Assembly: GCA_000514715.1 (NCBI GenBank)
Contig: AZWL01000028.1
Location: 1-64,000, forward strand
Length of the DNA: 64,000 nt
DNA from: Streptomyces sp. CNH099
GTDB taxonomy: Bacteria; Actinomycetota; Actinomycetes; Streptomycetales; Streptomycetaceae
Direction of reading: 5' to 3'
Shown here: one piece after another, positions 48,040-56,376 of the stretch
Layout: every line of letters starts with the position of its first letter
How positions within the stretch are numbered: position 1 is the first letter of the stretch
Notes under the pieces: generated by a model
Seen by the model: the letters and a program-made list of their open reading frames with translations, nothing else
Databases searched by the model: none
Told to the model about the DNA's origin: nothing
Position numbers and translations under genes: made by a program

Positions 48040-48582
48040 TCACAGGCCGTTCAGGACGTTGCTGACGGCGGTGGCGCCGGTACCGGCGAGCTGGTGGACC
48101 AGCGGGCCGATGAACGTGCCGCCGAGCATCACGCCGATGCACACGAACAGCACCGCGGAACCGACCCGCACTCCACCCCTCTTGATCGCGAAATAGCCGA
48201 TGATCAGCAGTACCGCGGTGGCGAACGTGCCGACCGCGATGGTGCCGGCGCCGGCCTGGGTCTGGATCTGGGTGGGGTCGTTGAGCTGCTGGGGGCTCGG
48301 GGCGTTCGGGGTGTTCGGGATCTGCTCGCCCGGCTCTCCCTGCGGGTTCTGCTCGTACGGGTTGGGGAACGTGGTGCCGTTGTCGTCAGCGTCGCTCGGG
48401 TTGGTGTCCTGGGCGAACTGCATGACGGTGTCGGTGTGGCCGGGCTCGGCCTGGTAGTTGGCGGCCAGGACCACCGACGAGGGGGTCTCGGCCGCGGCGG
48501 CCGGGACGGTGCCGGCGGTGCCGAGCAGCGCGGCAGCGGCGGCGCCGGACACGGCGATGATGCGGACGATGCGCGGGGACAT
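48040..48582 (-). CDS. Secreted/membrane protein with two C-terminal helices
   Basis: A 180-residue protein with a signal peptide (residues 1-32, IIAVSGAAAAALLGTAGTVP), an extracytoplasmic acidic Asn/Pro/Gln-rich region to about residue 110, and two membrane helices at about 113-133 and 141-165 with a short basic turn (KRGG) between. The layout recalls VirB2/TrbC-type pilins, with a longer N-terminal region. It sits just upstream of traB in the operon. Confidence 0.7.
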   Translation of the reverse strand: MSPRIVRIIAVSGAAAAALLGTAGTVPAAAAETPSSVVLAANYQAEPGHTDTVMQFAQDTNPSDADDNGTTFPNPYEQNPQGEPGEQIPNTPNAPSPQQLNDPTQIQTQAGAGTIAVGTFATAVLLIIGYFAIKRGGVRVGSAVLFVCIGVMLGGTFIGPLVHQLAGTGATAVSNVLNGL

Positions 48583-48646
48583 GGGGCTTCTCCTCTTCGA
48601 AGGGGTGAGGGTCGGGGTGGTGGTGCTGTTCGTTGTTCGGGGGGGG

Positions 48647-50143
48647 TCAGGCGGCCAGGCGCGGGCGGGGCTCCTTGGCGGCGGTGATGATCGTGTAGCA
48701 CCAGGCGCGGGACGGCGCGGTCGCCTTCTTGTTCGTCTCGCGGCGGCGCCGGTGGGCCTCGTCGCGGACGTCCTGCCACGGGACGTCGTCGCCCTTTGCC
48801 AGGCGTCCACGGACCCAGTCCGTCATCGCTGCCCGCTCGTCTCGCGCGGCGTCTTTCGCGGCCTGCTTCGCGGTCTCGCGGGCGGCCTTCCTCGCGCCGT
48901 TCGACAGCGCCCGCTTGGGGGCCTTCGGGCGGGTCTCGCGCGCGGGCGCGGGCACGGTCTTACGCGCGCGCGTGGACGGGGGGACAGACGGAGTGATCTG
49001 CGAAGATTGTGAACGAACGAGCGGTTTTCCAAAGGCGTCCAGGAGGCCCGTGGTGGACGCTGACAGCGTCTGCGTGGAGGGGGTCGACGACCCGTCCGCG
49101 GACGGGTTCGTGGACTCGTTCTGACCCGGGTCGGCGGCGAGCTTCGCGGACGCTGCGGCGCGTCGGGTGCGGGCGGTGTGCAGACGGGTCAGTACCTCTC
49201 CGAGGCGCTCCTCGGACTGGGCCATGAGGTCGAGCTGTTCGGCCGACAGCAGCATCAGCAGCTCGCGGTCGAGTTCCACGCCGGTGCCCTCGATCACGCC
49301 GTACGCGGCCTGGAACGCGTCGTCCTCGGACAGGCTGCGGCCGGCGATCGCCCGGAGCTGGGTGGCGAGGTGCCACACATCCGGGTACAGCCGCTGGCGC
49401 TCCTTGCGGACCTGCTGCGCCGCCTTTCGGTCGGCGCGGGCCAGGCGGTGCTTGGCGCGGATCTCGCGGTGCCGGCCGAGCTGGATGAGCTGCCACAGGG
49501 TCACCGGGATGATGCTGGAGGCGGCCAGCACCACGCCGAGCATCAGGCCGCCGACCTCGTGGCCGTGGTCGTAGTTGACCGCCGCGGCCAGGCCCGCGAA
49601 CGTGTAGATCGCGATCCTGTAGGGCCAGGGGTTGCGGCCTTCCTTCACGGCCTTGGCTTCGGCCGCGGTCGCGGCCCACGCCGAGCACTCCAGCATCACC
49701 GGCAGGAGCAGCACCAGCACCGGCCCCCACCAGCCCTCATGAGCCAGCGGGGTGCCGCCGAGCTTCGCGGCCTGCGCGATCAGCGCGGGGAGGATGGAAC
49801 ACGCCATCACCACCAGCGCACCGGCCAGGTCGAGGTGTTCGGCAAGCCAGGCCGGCGCCGCCTTCACGGCCCGCGCCCGGCGCTCCCGCCGCCGCTGCCG
49901 CGCGGCTTCCTTCTCGGCCCGCGCCTTCGTGGCCTGCGCGGCGGCGACCTTGTCTGCCTTCTCCTTGTCCTTCCGCTCCTGCTCACGCTCGGCGATCTCG
50001 TCCAGGCGGTCCTGCTCGCGCTTCTCCTTCTCGGCTTCCTTCTGCAGCTCGGCGAGCTTCAGTTTCGTTTCGTCCGCCTGTCGGCGGTCCTCCCGGGCCT
50101 GCTCGCGCTGGGAGGCGCGGAAGTCGCTGATCGTCGTGCTCAT
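48647..50143 (-). CDS. DUF2637 / Spd-like membrane protein
   Basis: A 498-residue protein. Residues 1-95 are a highly charged coiled coil (KLKLAELQKEAEKEKREQDR). Four membrane helices at about 105-235 (GALVVMACSILPALIAQAAK, GPVLVLLLPVMLECSAWAAT and on) match DUF2637, the family of Streptomyces plasmid spread proteins. The C-terminal 250 residues include WHLATQLRAI and a basic tail with a helix-turn-helix-like end. Probably partners TraB in intramycelial spread. Confidence 0.8.
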   Translation of the reverse strand: MSTTISDFRASQREQAREDRRQADETKLKLAELQKEAEKEKREQDRLDEIAEREQERKDKEKADKVAAAQATKARAEKEAARQRRRERRARAVKAAPAWLAEHLDLAGALVVMACSILPALIAQAAKLGGTPLAHEGWWGPVLVLLLPVMLECSAWAATAAEAKAVKEGRNPWPYRIAIYTFAGLAAAVNYDHGHEVGGLMLGVVLAASSIIPVTLWQLIQLGRHREIRAKHRLARADRKAAQQVRKERQRLYPDVWHLATQLRAIAGRSLSEDDAFQAAYGVIEGTGVELDRELLMLLSAEQLDLMAQSEERLGEVLTRLHTARTRRAAASAKLAADPGQNESTNPSADGSSTPSTQTLSASTTGLLDAFGKPLVRSQSSQITPSVPPSTRARKTVPAPARETRPKAPKRALSNGARKAARETAKQAAKDAARDERAAMTDWVRGRLAKGDDVPWQDVRDEAHRRRRETNKKATAPSRAWCYTIITAAKEPRPRLAA

Positions 50144-50742
50144 CGGTTGCCTCCCTTCGGGGACGGGGTGGACAGATCGTTGATGTCGATGTCGTTAATG
50201 TCGTGGCCGGCGGTGGGCAGGAGCACCGCGAGCAGGTCGGCACGACTCGGGTCGAGTCCCTCGGCACTGGCGCGCGCGCGAGCCTCGCGGACCAGGGCCC
50301 GCAGCGTGTGCAGCGCCACCGCGCCCTGCTCGTCGTCTACGTCGAGGTCGCGGGCCGTGCCGGCGCCGTCGGCTACCGCGTCCGCCAGGCGGCTCAGCTC
50401 CTCCTGGCAGTCCTTCAGCCGCTCCCAGCCCTGGGCGGCGTACTCGCCTTCCCGCAGGTACCTCGCGTACCACTCGTCGGCGTCGCCCTCGACCGCGGTG
50501 AGCTCACCACGCAGGACACGAACGGCGGCAGCGGAGCGCAGCTGCGCGGCCAGGACCGCCGTGGTCGCCGCCAGCACCAGCACGGCCCGCGCGGGCTGGC
50601 CCGCGGCGGCCGCCGCGGCGGCGGAGAACAGCAGCACCGCGACGGCCAGCACCGTGGCCGCCGGCTCGGCGGCGGCCACGGTGCGCACCGCGCGCATGGC
50701 GGCGCCACGCGCACCCCGGCGGGACCGGAAGATGCGGATCAC
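50140..50742 (-). CDS. Membrane protein of the transfer operon, 200 aa
   Basis: GTG 50742 after AAGGAGGGCCCC, overlapping the previous stop; its stop overlaps the DUF2637 start. Two hydrophobic helices at about 28-48 and 52-68 are followed by a helical soluble domain (RLKDCQEELSRLADAVADGA). The tail DINDIDINDL is acidic. Likely Spd-type. Confidence 0.65.
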   Translation of the reverse strand: MIRIFRSRRGARGAAMRAVRTVAAAEPAATVLAVAVLLFSAAAAAAAGQPARAVLVLAATTAVLAAQLRSAAAVRVLRGELTAVEGDADEWYARYLREGEYAAQGWERLKDCQEELSRLADAVADGAGTARDLDVDDEQGAVALHTLRALVREARARASAEGLDPSRADLLAVLLPTAGHDINDIDINDLSTPSPKGGNR

Positions 50743-51266
50743 GCGGGGCCCTCCTTCCGGGCCAAGTTGCGGCGGTTGCGCTCGCACAGCGGGCAGTCCT
50801 GGTAGGGGTCCACGCCCCGAGCGGCGGCCCGCTCGCCGAGCACGTGCAGCACGATCGCCGCGGCGGGCATCGCCGAGATCGCGGCGGCCAGCAGCCACTG
50901 CCGGCTGACGAGCACCAGCAGCACGCCGCCGAGGAGCAGAAGGATCGACGCCGGGGCGGTCAGCACGTGCAGCGCGGCCTTGCCCAGCGGGCCCGGGCGC
51001 AGCCTGCGCATACGCCCCGTTACACCGTCGACGGCGGCTTCGATCCAGCCGGTGATGCGGCCGATCCGCTCCACGAAGCCCCGGGCGCCGGCCTTCAGGC
51101 AGGCCGATTCCGCGGCGTCCAGGCGCTCGTCGACGCCGTCCAGGTGCCGCTCCAGTCGGCGCCACGGCCTGCCGCGCACCGCATGGACGACCTCCGCCAG
51201 GGTGTACACCACTCCGGCATAGGCGACGATCATCAGGGCGGTGGTGCGCTGCTTCACCCCCTTCAT
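50739..51266 (-). CDS. Membrane protein of the transfer operon, 175 aa
   Basis: An N-terminal helix (ALMIVAYAGVVYTLAEVVHA), a helical cytoplasmic part, and a strong hydrophobic pair near residues 105-145 (ILLLLGGVLLVLVSR, LLAAAISAMPAAAIVLHVLG), then DCPLCERN, a metal-binding or redox knuckle. Coupled on both sides. Function unknown. Confidence 0.65.
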   Translation of the reverse strand: MKGVKQRTTALMIVAYAGVVYTLAEVVHAVRGRPWRRLERHLDGVDERLDAAESACLKAGARGFVERIGRITGWIEAAVDGVTGRMRRLRPGPLGKAALHVLTAPASILLLLGGVLLVLVSRQWLLAAAISAMPAAAIVLHVLGERAAARGVDPYQDCPLCERNRRNLARKEGPA

Positions 51267-51565
51267 CGCGCACCTCCCGCCGGGGTGCCGTCGGTGATGT
51301 TCCCGGCCTTGATGGCCAGCAAGGTCTCGGGCATCCGCCAGTGCCGGGCAAGTTCGGTGCCGGCGTCGAGCGCGGCGCCGGCAGCGATGTTGGCGGCCCC
51401 GACGCCCTTTCCCGAGCGGGTCATGCCCGCGATCACGAAGGAAGCGTTCTTGATCGGCAGTGTGACCGGGTAGTCAGACTGGGTCTGCTCTGCGCTCCCC
51501 ACAGCGTCCTTCGCCGTCGCGGTCGCCTCCAGCGCCCGCTTGGCACGGCTGTAATCGGAGGGCAT
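51263..51565 (-). CDS. Mini-protein with TraB-like Walker A
   Basis: A 100-residue protein from ATG after GGAGGTGCC. Residues about 34-66, ending FVIAGMTRSGKGVGAANIAA, are nearly the same as the TraB Walker A region (FVIAGKTRSGKGVGAANLTA). The fragment stops before the rest of the motor. Ribosome binding site and coupling argue that it is expressed. It may be a relic of a second traB or a P-loop decoy. Confidence 0.65.
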   Translation of the reverse strand: MPSDYSRAKRALEATATAKDAVGSAEQTQSDYPVTLPIKNASFVIAGMTRSGKGVGAANIAAGAALDAGTELARHWRMPETLLAIKAGNITDGTPAGGAR

Positions 51566-51741
51566 CAGGCACCTCCCGCCGGGACCGGGCTGGACGCGCC
51601 GAGGGCGGCGGCGTCAGCGCGACCGGTGCCGGGCTGCTCGCTGCTGTCCTCCGGGCGCAAGTCCAGGTAGATGTTGATGTCATCGCCGCTCCAGCCCTCC
51701 GGAGGGCCGTGCAGCGCGCGGAACTCTTCGGTGGTCCTCAC
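51565..51741 (-). CDS. Small 58-aa protein
   Basis: GTG 51741 overlaps the previous stop. RTTEEFRALHGPPEGWSGDD then INIYLDLRPEDSSE. No family recognised; transfer operon member. Confidence 0.5.
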   Translation of the reverse strand: MRTTEEFRALHGPPEGWSGDDINIYLDLRPEDSSEQPGTGRADAAALGASSPVPAGGA

Positions 51742-51953
51742 GTCGGCCTCCCGTCCGGCTGCTCGGTGTGCGCGGCGGCGGTCGCCGACGCCACCTGGTA
51801 GGCGCGCTGGTAGTGCGGGACGCTGCCGCGCGAGGGGTGCGACGGCTTCGCGGTGATCTCGCCCAGCCGTGCGGCCAGGCCGTCGGCGCGGTGCTGTTCG
51901 TCGTGCGCGAACGCCTCGGACGGGTCCTGCGGGCGCGGGTTCTGCTGGGTCAT
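51738..51953 (-). CDS. Small 71-aa protein
   Basis: ATG 51953 overlaps the previous stop. It starts MTQQN, like the next gene (MTQQNLADGL), and contains HDEQHRADGLAARLGEITAK. Possible partial duplication of the start region. Confidence 0.5.
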   Translation of the reverse strand: MTQQNPRPQDPSEAFAHDEQHRADGLAARLGEITAKPSHPSRGSVPHYQRAYQVASATAAAHTEQPDGRPT

Positions 51954-52282
51954 GCCGCACCCGCCTCTCCGTCAAGGACGGCGGTAGCGAGCGCGGTCAT
52001 GGCGCTGTCGGTGCTGCCGTGGCCGGCCGTGCGGGCGACGTCGGCGGCGTTGGACCAGTGCTGCGCGGCGGGGCCAGCCTCGCAGGCGCCGAGCAGGCAG
52101 AGGAGGCTGGTGTAGGCGTGGCTGCGGCGCCGCCGGTCGGAGAGCGTGTTGCGGCTGGGGGCGAGGTACAGGGTGGCGTAGTGCCGCAGGCAGTCCTGAG
52201 TGTCGGCGTCCAGGGCGCGCGCGGTTTCGGCGAGCGCCGCGATGGGCTCGGCCAGGCCGTCGGCGAGGTTCTGCTGCGTCAT
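51950..52282 (-). CDS. Hypothetical 110-aa protein
   Basis: ATG 52282 overlaps the stop of the gene before. Helical (AEPIAALAETARALDADTQD) with LLCLLGACEAGPAAQHW. Coupled member of the transfer operon; function unknown. Confidence 0.55.
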   Translation of the reverse strand: MTQQNLADGLAEPIAALAETARALDADTQDCLRHYATLYLAPSRNTLSDRRRRSHAYTSLLCLLGACEAGPAAQHWSNAADVARTAGHGSTDSAMTALATAVLDGEAGAA

Positions 52283-52617
52283 GCCGCGCCCGCCTTTCCG
52301 GCCGGGCCGACCAGGAGCAGTTCGGCGACGCGGTCGCGTACGCCGGGGAACGGCGGCTCGACGCCGTGGCGATCGGCGTAGCCGGCGGCCGCGGTGCGGA
52401 CCGCGTGCCCGCCGGCGTGCGCCAACGCGAGCACCAGGGCCAGCACGCTGGCGGCCAGGACGAGCAGCAGCTCGGCGAACGCCGCGGCGTACAGCGGGAA
52501 CTTCGACTTCGGCTTCGTGTTCGGCTTCGTCGCCGCCGCGGCGGTGGCCGTCGGCGCCGAGGTCGTCTTCGGGGGCGGGGCCTTGCGGAGGCTGGGGCCT
52601 CCGGTACCTTCGGGCAT
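52279..52617 (-). CDS. Single-span membrane protein, 112 aa
   Basis: ATG 52617 after GAAGGAGCAC. A Pro/Lys/Thr-rich N-terminal 40 residues, one membrane helix (AELLLVLAASVLALVLALAH), and a short C-terminal domain. Heads the coupled series 52617-47946. Confidence 0.6.
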   Translation of the reverse strand: MPEGTGGPSLRKAPPPKTTSAPTATAAAATKPNTKPKSKFPLYAAAFAELLLVLAASVLALVLALAHAGGHAVRTAAAGYADRHGVEPPFPGVRDRVAELLLVGPAGKAGAA

Positions 52618-52773
52618 GGGTCGTGTGCTCCTTCGAAGAGGGCGACCCAGCGGCCCCGGGCGTCTGCATCGCTCCGGGGCTGCACTGGTGTGAGGTTGAC
52701 GTGGACGGGGAGGGAGTTGCACCCCCCGCCTCTCCCAGGGTCTGGGGAAGAGGCCCTTCTCAGGCCGCCCCCA

Positions 52774-52802
52774 AGGGCCCACACCGCGCGGGTGCGGGCC
52801 CT
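52774..52802. terminator. Hairpin after the 52885-53487 gene
   Basis: agggcccacacc pairs with ggtgcgggccct (one mismatch) around gcgc. It lies between the gene at 52885-53487 and the 52617 start, as a terminator or attenuator for the transfer operon. Confidence 0.45.
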
Positions 52803-52884
52803 CAAGGGCTTGATCGTTGAGTGCCGGGGACGCGCTGTCCGATCAGCTCGGAGACAACACCGCCCTCGGCGGTTCGCGCGCGGT

Positions 52885-53487
52885 TCAGCGCGCGGGGCGC
52901 TGGGGGTGGAGCGTCGTGAGCGGGACCGGCGGGGCACCCAGCGGTGCGTCACCGTCGGGCAGCTGCGCGCGCCGGACGTCGGCGTCGCGAACCGCCGACT
53001 CGGTCGACGCCCACTGCTCCCTGCGCAGCATCCACAAGGGCTGGTCGTTGCCGGGCTCGGCGGCCGGCGGCGCCTGCTGTGCGGCGATCTGGCTGACGGC
53101 GAGGGGCGGCGCGACCTTCGGCTTGCGCCGCACGGTGGTCCGGCGGCGGTGCGCGGTCTCCGCGTGCCCGTCCACCATGCGCTTCTCCCACGTCGTGACT
53201 CGGACGTCGACCGTGACCAGGCGGTTGCTGCCCTGGCAGCGGACGGCCGCTTCCTTGCCCGCCCGGCCGGTGTCATGCGGCACAAGCTTGGGCTTCTTGG
53301 TCTGGATGCCGGTGATCGGCGCCCACGTCCTGCAGTCGGGACAGATCAGCTGGGCGCAGGCTGGCCGCAGGTCGTACTGGTGTGGCTTGAGGGTGGACAC
53401 GGCGAGCGCCGCGCGGCTGTTGACGGTGCGGGAGCGGGTACGACTCCGGCGGGGACGGGCGGTGCGTTCAAGGGCCGAAGCAGGCAT
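52885..53487 (-). CDS. Conserved plasmid protein, Cys-containing, 200 aa
   Basis: ATG 53487 after TGAGGAGTTC. Basic N terminus; a zinc-ribbon-like LICPDCRTWAPITG; RLVTVDVRVTTWEKRMVDGH; Pro-rich C-terminal half. It is a recurrent Streptomyces plasmid type, unassigned. First gene leftward of the GntR operator region, so a likely GntR target. Confidence 0.6.
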   Translation of the reverse strand: MPASALERTARPRRSRTRSRTVNSRAALAVSTLKPHQYDLRPACAQLICPDCRTWAPITGIQTKKPKLVPHDTGRAGKEAAVRCQGSNRLVTVDVRVTTWEKRMVDGHAETAHRRRTTVRRKPKVAPPLAVSQIAAQQAPPAAEPGNDQPLWMLRREQWASTESAVRDADVRRAQLPDGDAPLGAPPVPLTTLHPQRPAR

Positions 53488-53782
53488 CTGAACTCCTCAT
53501 GGGGCGGAGCGGCGGGGGATCGCGTCGAGGTGCTCTCTCCGCCCTTCAGGCCGCACGGCACAAGGCCGGCGTCCCGAAGGACGGACAGCGCACAGCGCTG
53601 CGACGTGCACGCAGTCGTCGCGGCCGTCAGGCTCCGGGGGAGTTCGATGGTGCTCTCGCGCCCTCAGTGAGTTGAGGACTACCCCGGCCGCCCCGAAGGG
53701 CGGACGACTACTGCGGTGTTGCTCACTCGGTGCTTCCGAAGGATCACCGAATCCGGACATAACGGGCGGTTTTTGGCAGCAA

Positions 53783-53914
53783 AATATAGACCAGTCAATG
53801 TAAATGATCTAGCTCGTTCGCATTGACTGGACAATGCCAACGGGCATGATGCTGACACTGCGAGTGACCGCCGTCAAGTGCATCGCGCAGACTGGTCTCA
53901 TTGACTGGACAATG
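53783..53914. promoter_or_regulatory. Three operator-like sites between divergent promoters
   Basis: cattgactggacaatg occurs exactly at 53821-53836 and 53899-53914, and an inverted half (ccagtcaatg) at 53791-53800. The first full copy contains TTGACT (53823-53828), a possible -35 with CATGAT at 53845-53850. On the minus strand TATATT (53783-53788) is a possible -10 for the transfer operon, touching the half site. The region is AT-rich for this DNA. Likely GntR binding sites controlling gntR and tra. Confidence 0.6.
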
Positions 53915-53942
53915 ACGCCCTGGAGAGGTACACATAGACCTC

Positions 53943-54737
53943 ATGAGGCCCACATCCGTCTACGAGCAGATCGCAGATGACCTCCGTACAAAGATCGCGG
54001 ACGGGACGTTGCAGCCTGGCGCGCAGCTCCCCACGGAGAGCGAGCTGCGGGAGCAGTACGGCGTCAGCTCGCGTTCTACTGTCCGGCAGGGCCTCATGGT
54101 CCTTGTGAACGAAGGGCTGATCGTTCCAAAGCGCCCCAAGGGCTACTTCGTTCGCAGGTGGCAGCCGATGGTGTACCGACCCCAGTCGGAGTTCGGAAAA
54201 AGGCCGCCGGAGGTAGACATCTTCACCCACCTGATCAACTCAGACGGGAGTGGCCGGTCTGCCAAGCAGGAGATCGAGGTCGCGATCGTTCAACCCCCCA
54301 GTGCAGTCCAAGAGCGGCTACGAACGGACGAGGCGGACAGTGTCGCGCTGCGTCGCCGGACGCGGTTCCTCGACGATAAGCCGTACAACTTGAACGACTC
54401 GTATGCCCCTTTGGACCTGGTCCAGGGCTCAGAATGGATGTCGCCGGCCGATGTGGCGCGGGGCACCAACCTGGTGCTTGCCGAACTCGGGCACGAACTG
54501 GTTCAAGCGCTGGACGAGATCTACATCCGGATGCCTCGTCCTGAAGAGGTACGCCGCCTCGATCTGGGGCCCGGCACGCCGGTTGCAGAGCACATCGTAA
54601 CTACGTTCGATCCGGACGGAACCCCGGTCCAGGTGACGGTGAACGTCGTACCCGGCGATCGGCACGTGATCGTGTACGAACGGCGGAAGCCCGATGGCGC
54701 AGAGCCGCAGCCGCGGATTCCCTGGGGTGCTCCGTGA
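53943..54737 (+). CDS. GntR/HutC-family regulator with UTRA domain
   Basis: A 264-residue protein. The winged helix is residues 5-72 (SVYEQIADDLRTKIADGTLQ, ESELREQYGVSSRSTVRQG, EGLIVPKRPKGYFV). The UTRA ligand domain covers about 90-245. Relatives on Streptomyces plasmids (TraR, KorSA type) repress transfer genes. The start ATG at 53943 lies close behind the operator sites, suggesting autoregulation, and its stop overlaps the GNAT gene (GTGA). Confidence 0.85.
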   Translation: MRPTSVYEQIADDLRTKIADGTLQPGAQLPTESELREQYGVSSRSTVRQGLMVLVNEGLIVPKRPKGYFVRRWQPMVYRPQSEFGKRPPEVDIFTHLINSDGSGRSAKQEIEVAIVQPPSAVQERLRTDEADSVALRRRTRFLDDKPYNLNDSYAPLDLVQGSEWMSPADVARGTNLVLAELGHELVQALDEIYIRMPRPEEVRRLDLGPGTPVAEHIVTTFDPDGTPVQVTVNVVPGDRHVIVYERRKPDGAEPQPRIPWGAP

Positions 54738-55318
54738 TCGTAGTTCGTGCTGAAGAAGCCGATCTGCCTCGGCTGCTGAAGTTCCGCACGGATGCGGCGA
54801 CCTGGCTGGGTCGGCTCGGCATAGACCAATGGGCCAACCCCTTCCCGGCTTCGCACATCCTGGCGAGCATCCAGGCCGGCGAGGTCTTCCTCGTTAAGGA
54901 GTCTCTGACCTCTGACGCGGCCGCTACAGTGACACTCGACCGCGACGCGGACTCTCGACTGTGGACTCCTGATGAGCGGGCCGAACCGGCTCTCTACCTG
55001 CACAAGCTCGCGGTGGACCGTAGGTTCGCCGGAGATGGCTTGGGCGTGCGCATCATCGACTGGGCTGGTGACCAAGCCGCACGAGCAGGAGTCCGTTGGC
55101 TGCGACTCGATGCCTGGACCACCAACCTGCGCCTCCACGAGTACTACCTAGGACAAGGGTTCACGCACGTCCGCACGTCAACGGAACCGGGCGTCGTCTC
55201 AGGCTGGGCCGCGCAGCGCCCAGCTCGTCACGACGACGCTCACGGCCTGGCCCAGACTCCTCACTCGACGAAGCCGAGCGCTTGGAGCTGCTCGACGAGA
55301 GGGTCGGCACTCCCGTGA
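54734..55318 (+). CDS. GNAT acetyltransferase, first copy
   Basis: A 194-residue protein with LYLHKLAVDRRFAGDGLGVR, the GNAT motif A, and RLDAWTTNLRLHEYYLGQGF. Coupled to gntR. The last 25 residues (QTPHSTKPSAWSCSTRGSAL) are out of character, because they read through the UTRA remnant in another frame, so the natural end has probably been replaced. Confidence 0.8.
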   Translation: MIVVRAEEADLPRLLKFRTDAATWLGRLGIDQWANPFPASHILASIQAGEVFLVKESLTSDAAATVTLDRDADSRLWTPDERAEPALYLHKLAVDRRFAGDGLGVRIIDWAGDQAARAGVRWLRLDAWTTNLRLHEYYLGQGFTHVRTSTEPGVVSGWAAQRPARHDDAHGLAQTPHSTKPSAWSCSTRGSALP

Positions 55319-55425
55319 TTCACCACGTACGGACCGATTACGGGGAGGACAAGCAGCCGATTCGGGTTGTGGTCACCATCGCCCCCAGCGACCTCAGCAT
55401 CCTTGTTTATGAGATGGAGGTGTGA
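55261..55425 (+). pseudogene. GntR UTRA C-terminal remnant
   Basis: LLDERVGTPVIHHVRTDYGE then QPIRVVVTIAPSDLSILVYE matches the end of the GntR protein (LGPGTPVAEHIVTTF, VQVTVNVVPGDRHVIVYE). Only about 54 residues remain, with no start. It shows that a second gntR once stood between the two GNAT genes. Confidence 0.7.
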
Positions 55426-55428
55426 TTC

Positions 55429-56007
55429 ATGGACAGGCTGTCCATGCGGCTCGCGACCTCCGCCGACGAGCCTGTCCTCATGGGCCTCCGTGCTGAAGCC
55501 GAGGAGTGGCTGGCCGCTGCGGGTATCGACCAGTGGCGTACTCCTGGCGTCCGGGACCGTGCCCTTGCCAAGTGGCAGGTTGACATTGTCGAAGGTCGCA
55601 CGTGGATCGCAGTCGGTGCCTCGAGCGCCCCCGTTGCGACAGTCACACTCGCACGTCCCGATCAGGACTTCTGGCACGAGACCGACACCCCTGACTCTGC
55701 CCTCTATGTAGCGAAGCTGATCACCGCCCGCGCAACCGCTGGCCAGCATGTCGGCGGTCGGGTCCTCGACTGGGTGGCCGGCGTAGCTCGCGCCCGACAA
55801 CTCCCGTGGGTCCGGCTTGACGTGTGGCGGACCAACAGGCGGCTCCAGCAGTACTACCTCACCGAGGGCTTCTCCCATGTTCGTACGGAGGCACCCTCCC
55901 ATCGCCTCTCCGGCTGGATGGCCCAACGCCCCGCAGCCCTCGTCATGCACCCGGAGAACCCCATCGCCACTCCAAGCGGAGCCGATCAGGAGGCGAGGTC
56001 AGCGTGA
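55429..56007 (+). CDS. GNAT acetyltransferase, second copy
   Basis: A 192-residue paralogue of the first GNAT (LYVAKLITARATAGQHVGGR, RLDVWRTNRRLQQYYLTEGF, SGWMAQRPAA). GAGGTGTGA precedes the ATG. The motif A loop (ATAGQHVGGR) keeps the GxxGxR pattern. The substrate is unknown; both copies may protect against the same toxic amine. Confidence 0.8.
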   Translation: MDRLSMRLATSADEPVLMGLRAEAEEWLAAAGIDQWRTPGVRDRALAKWQVDIVEGRTWIAVGASSAPVATVTLARPDQDFWHETDTPDSALYVAKLITARATAGQHVGGRVLDWVAGVARARQLPWVRLDVWRTNRRLQQYYLTEGFSHVRTEAPSHRLSGWMAQRPAALVMHPENPIATPSGADQEARSA

Positions 56008-56077
56008 GTTGGGAGGTGTGGGCTAGCGTGGGTGCTTTCTGGTGTCCACGGGACAGTAGAAGGCGTTAAATGCTGGA

Positions 56078-56105
56078 AGGGCCCCTCTGCGCGAGAAGGG
56101 GCCCT
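56078..56105. terminator. Hairpin after the GNAT genes
   Basis: agggcccct and aggggccct form a nine-base stem around an 11-nt loop. Ends the gntR-GNAT transcript. The span 56106-56376 has no gene that I can support. Confidence 0.55.
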
Positions 56106-56376
56106 CCGGAAGCAGCCGCCGAGTTGGCGCTCGGCGAAACGAGGCACCTTATTGGCAAAGGGAGGTGCGCTCTCTGTTGAGCGTACGCAATCGCGGCCGG
56201 GTTTTGCTACCTGCCACCGTGGACGCCACGAGCACGATCGGTGACGTTCGGTCATTCGAGCTGGCCAGCACGCTGCACTGCGCCGAGCACAGGGCACATA
56301 TTCGTCCGCCATCCCCCCGGCCGCGTACGGCCCGTGGGCCAGCCGAACGGCCCGCTCACCCTGAGGGGAGGCGGCC

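Noticed and set aside
45337..48687. A plus-strand frame of 1116 codons opposite traB and its neighbours
   Set aside because: It is the shadow of the minus-strand transfer genes, which have Walker motifs, signal peptides and binding sites; the plus product is Gly/Val/Arg-rich without domains.
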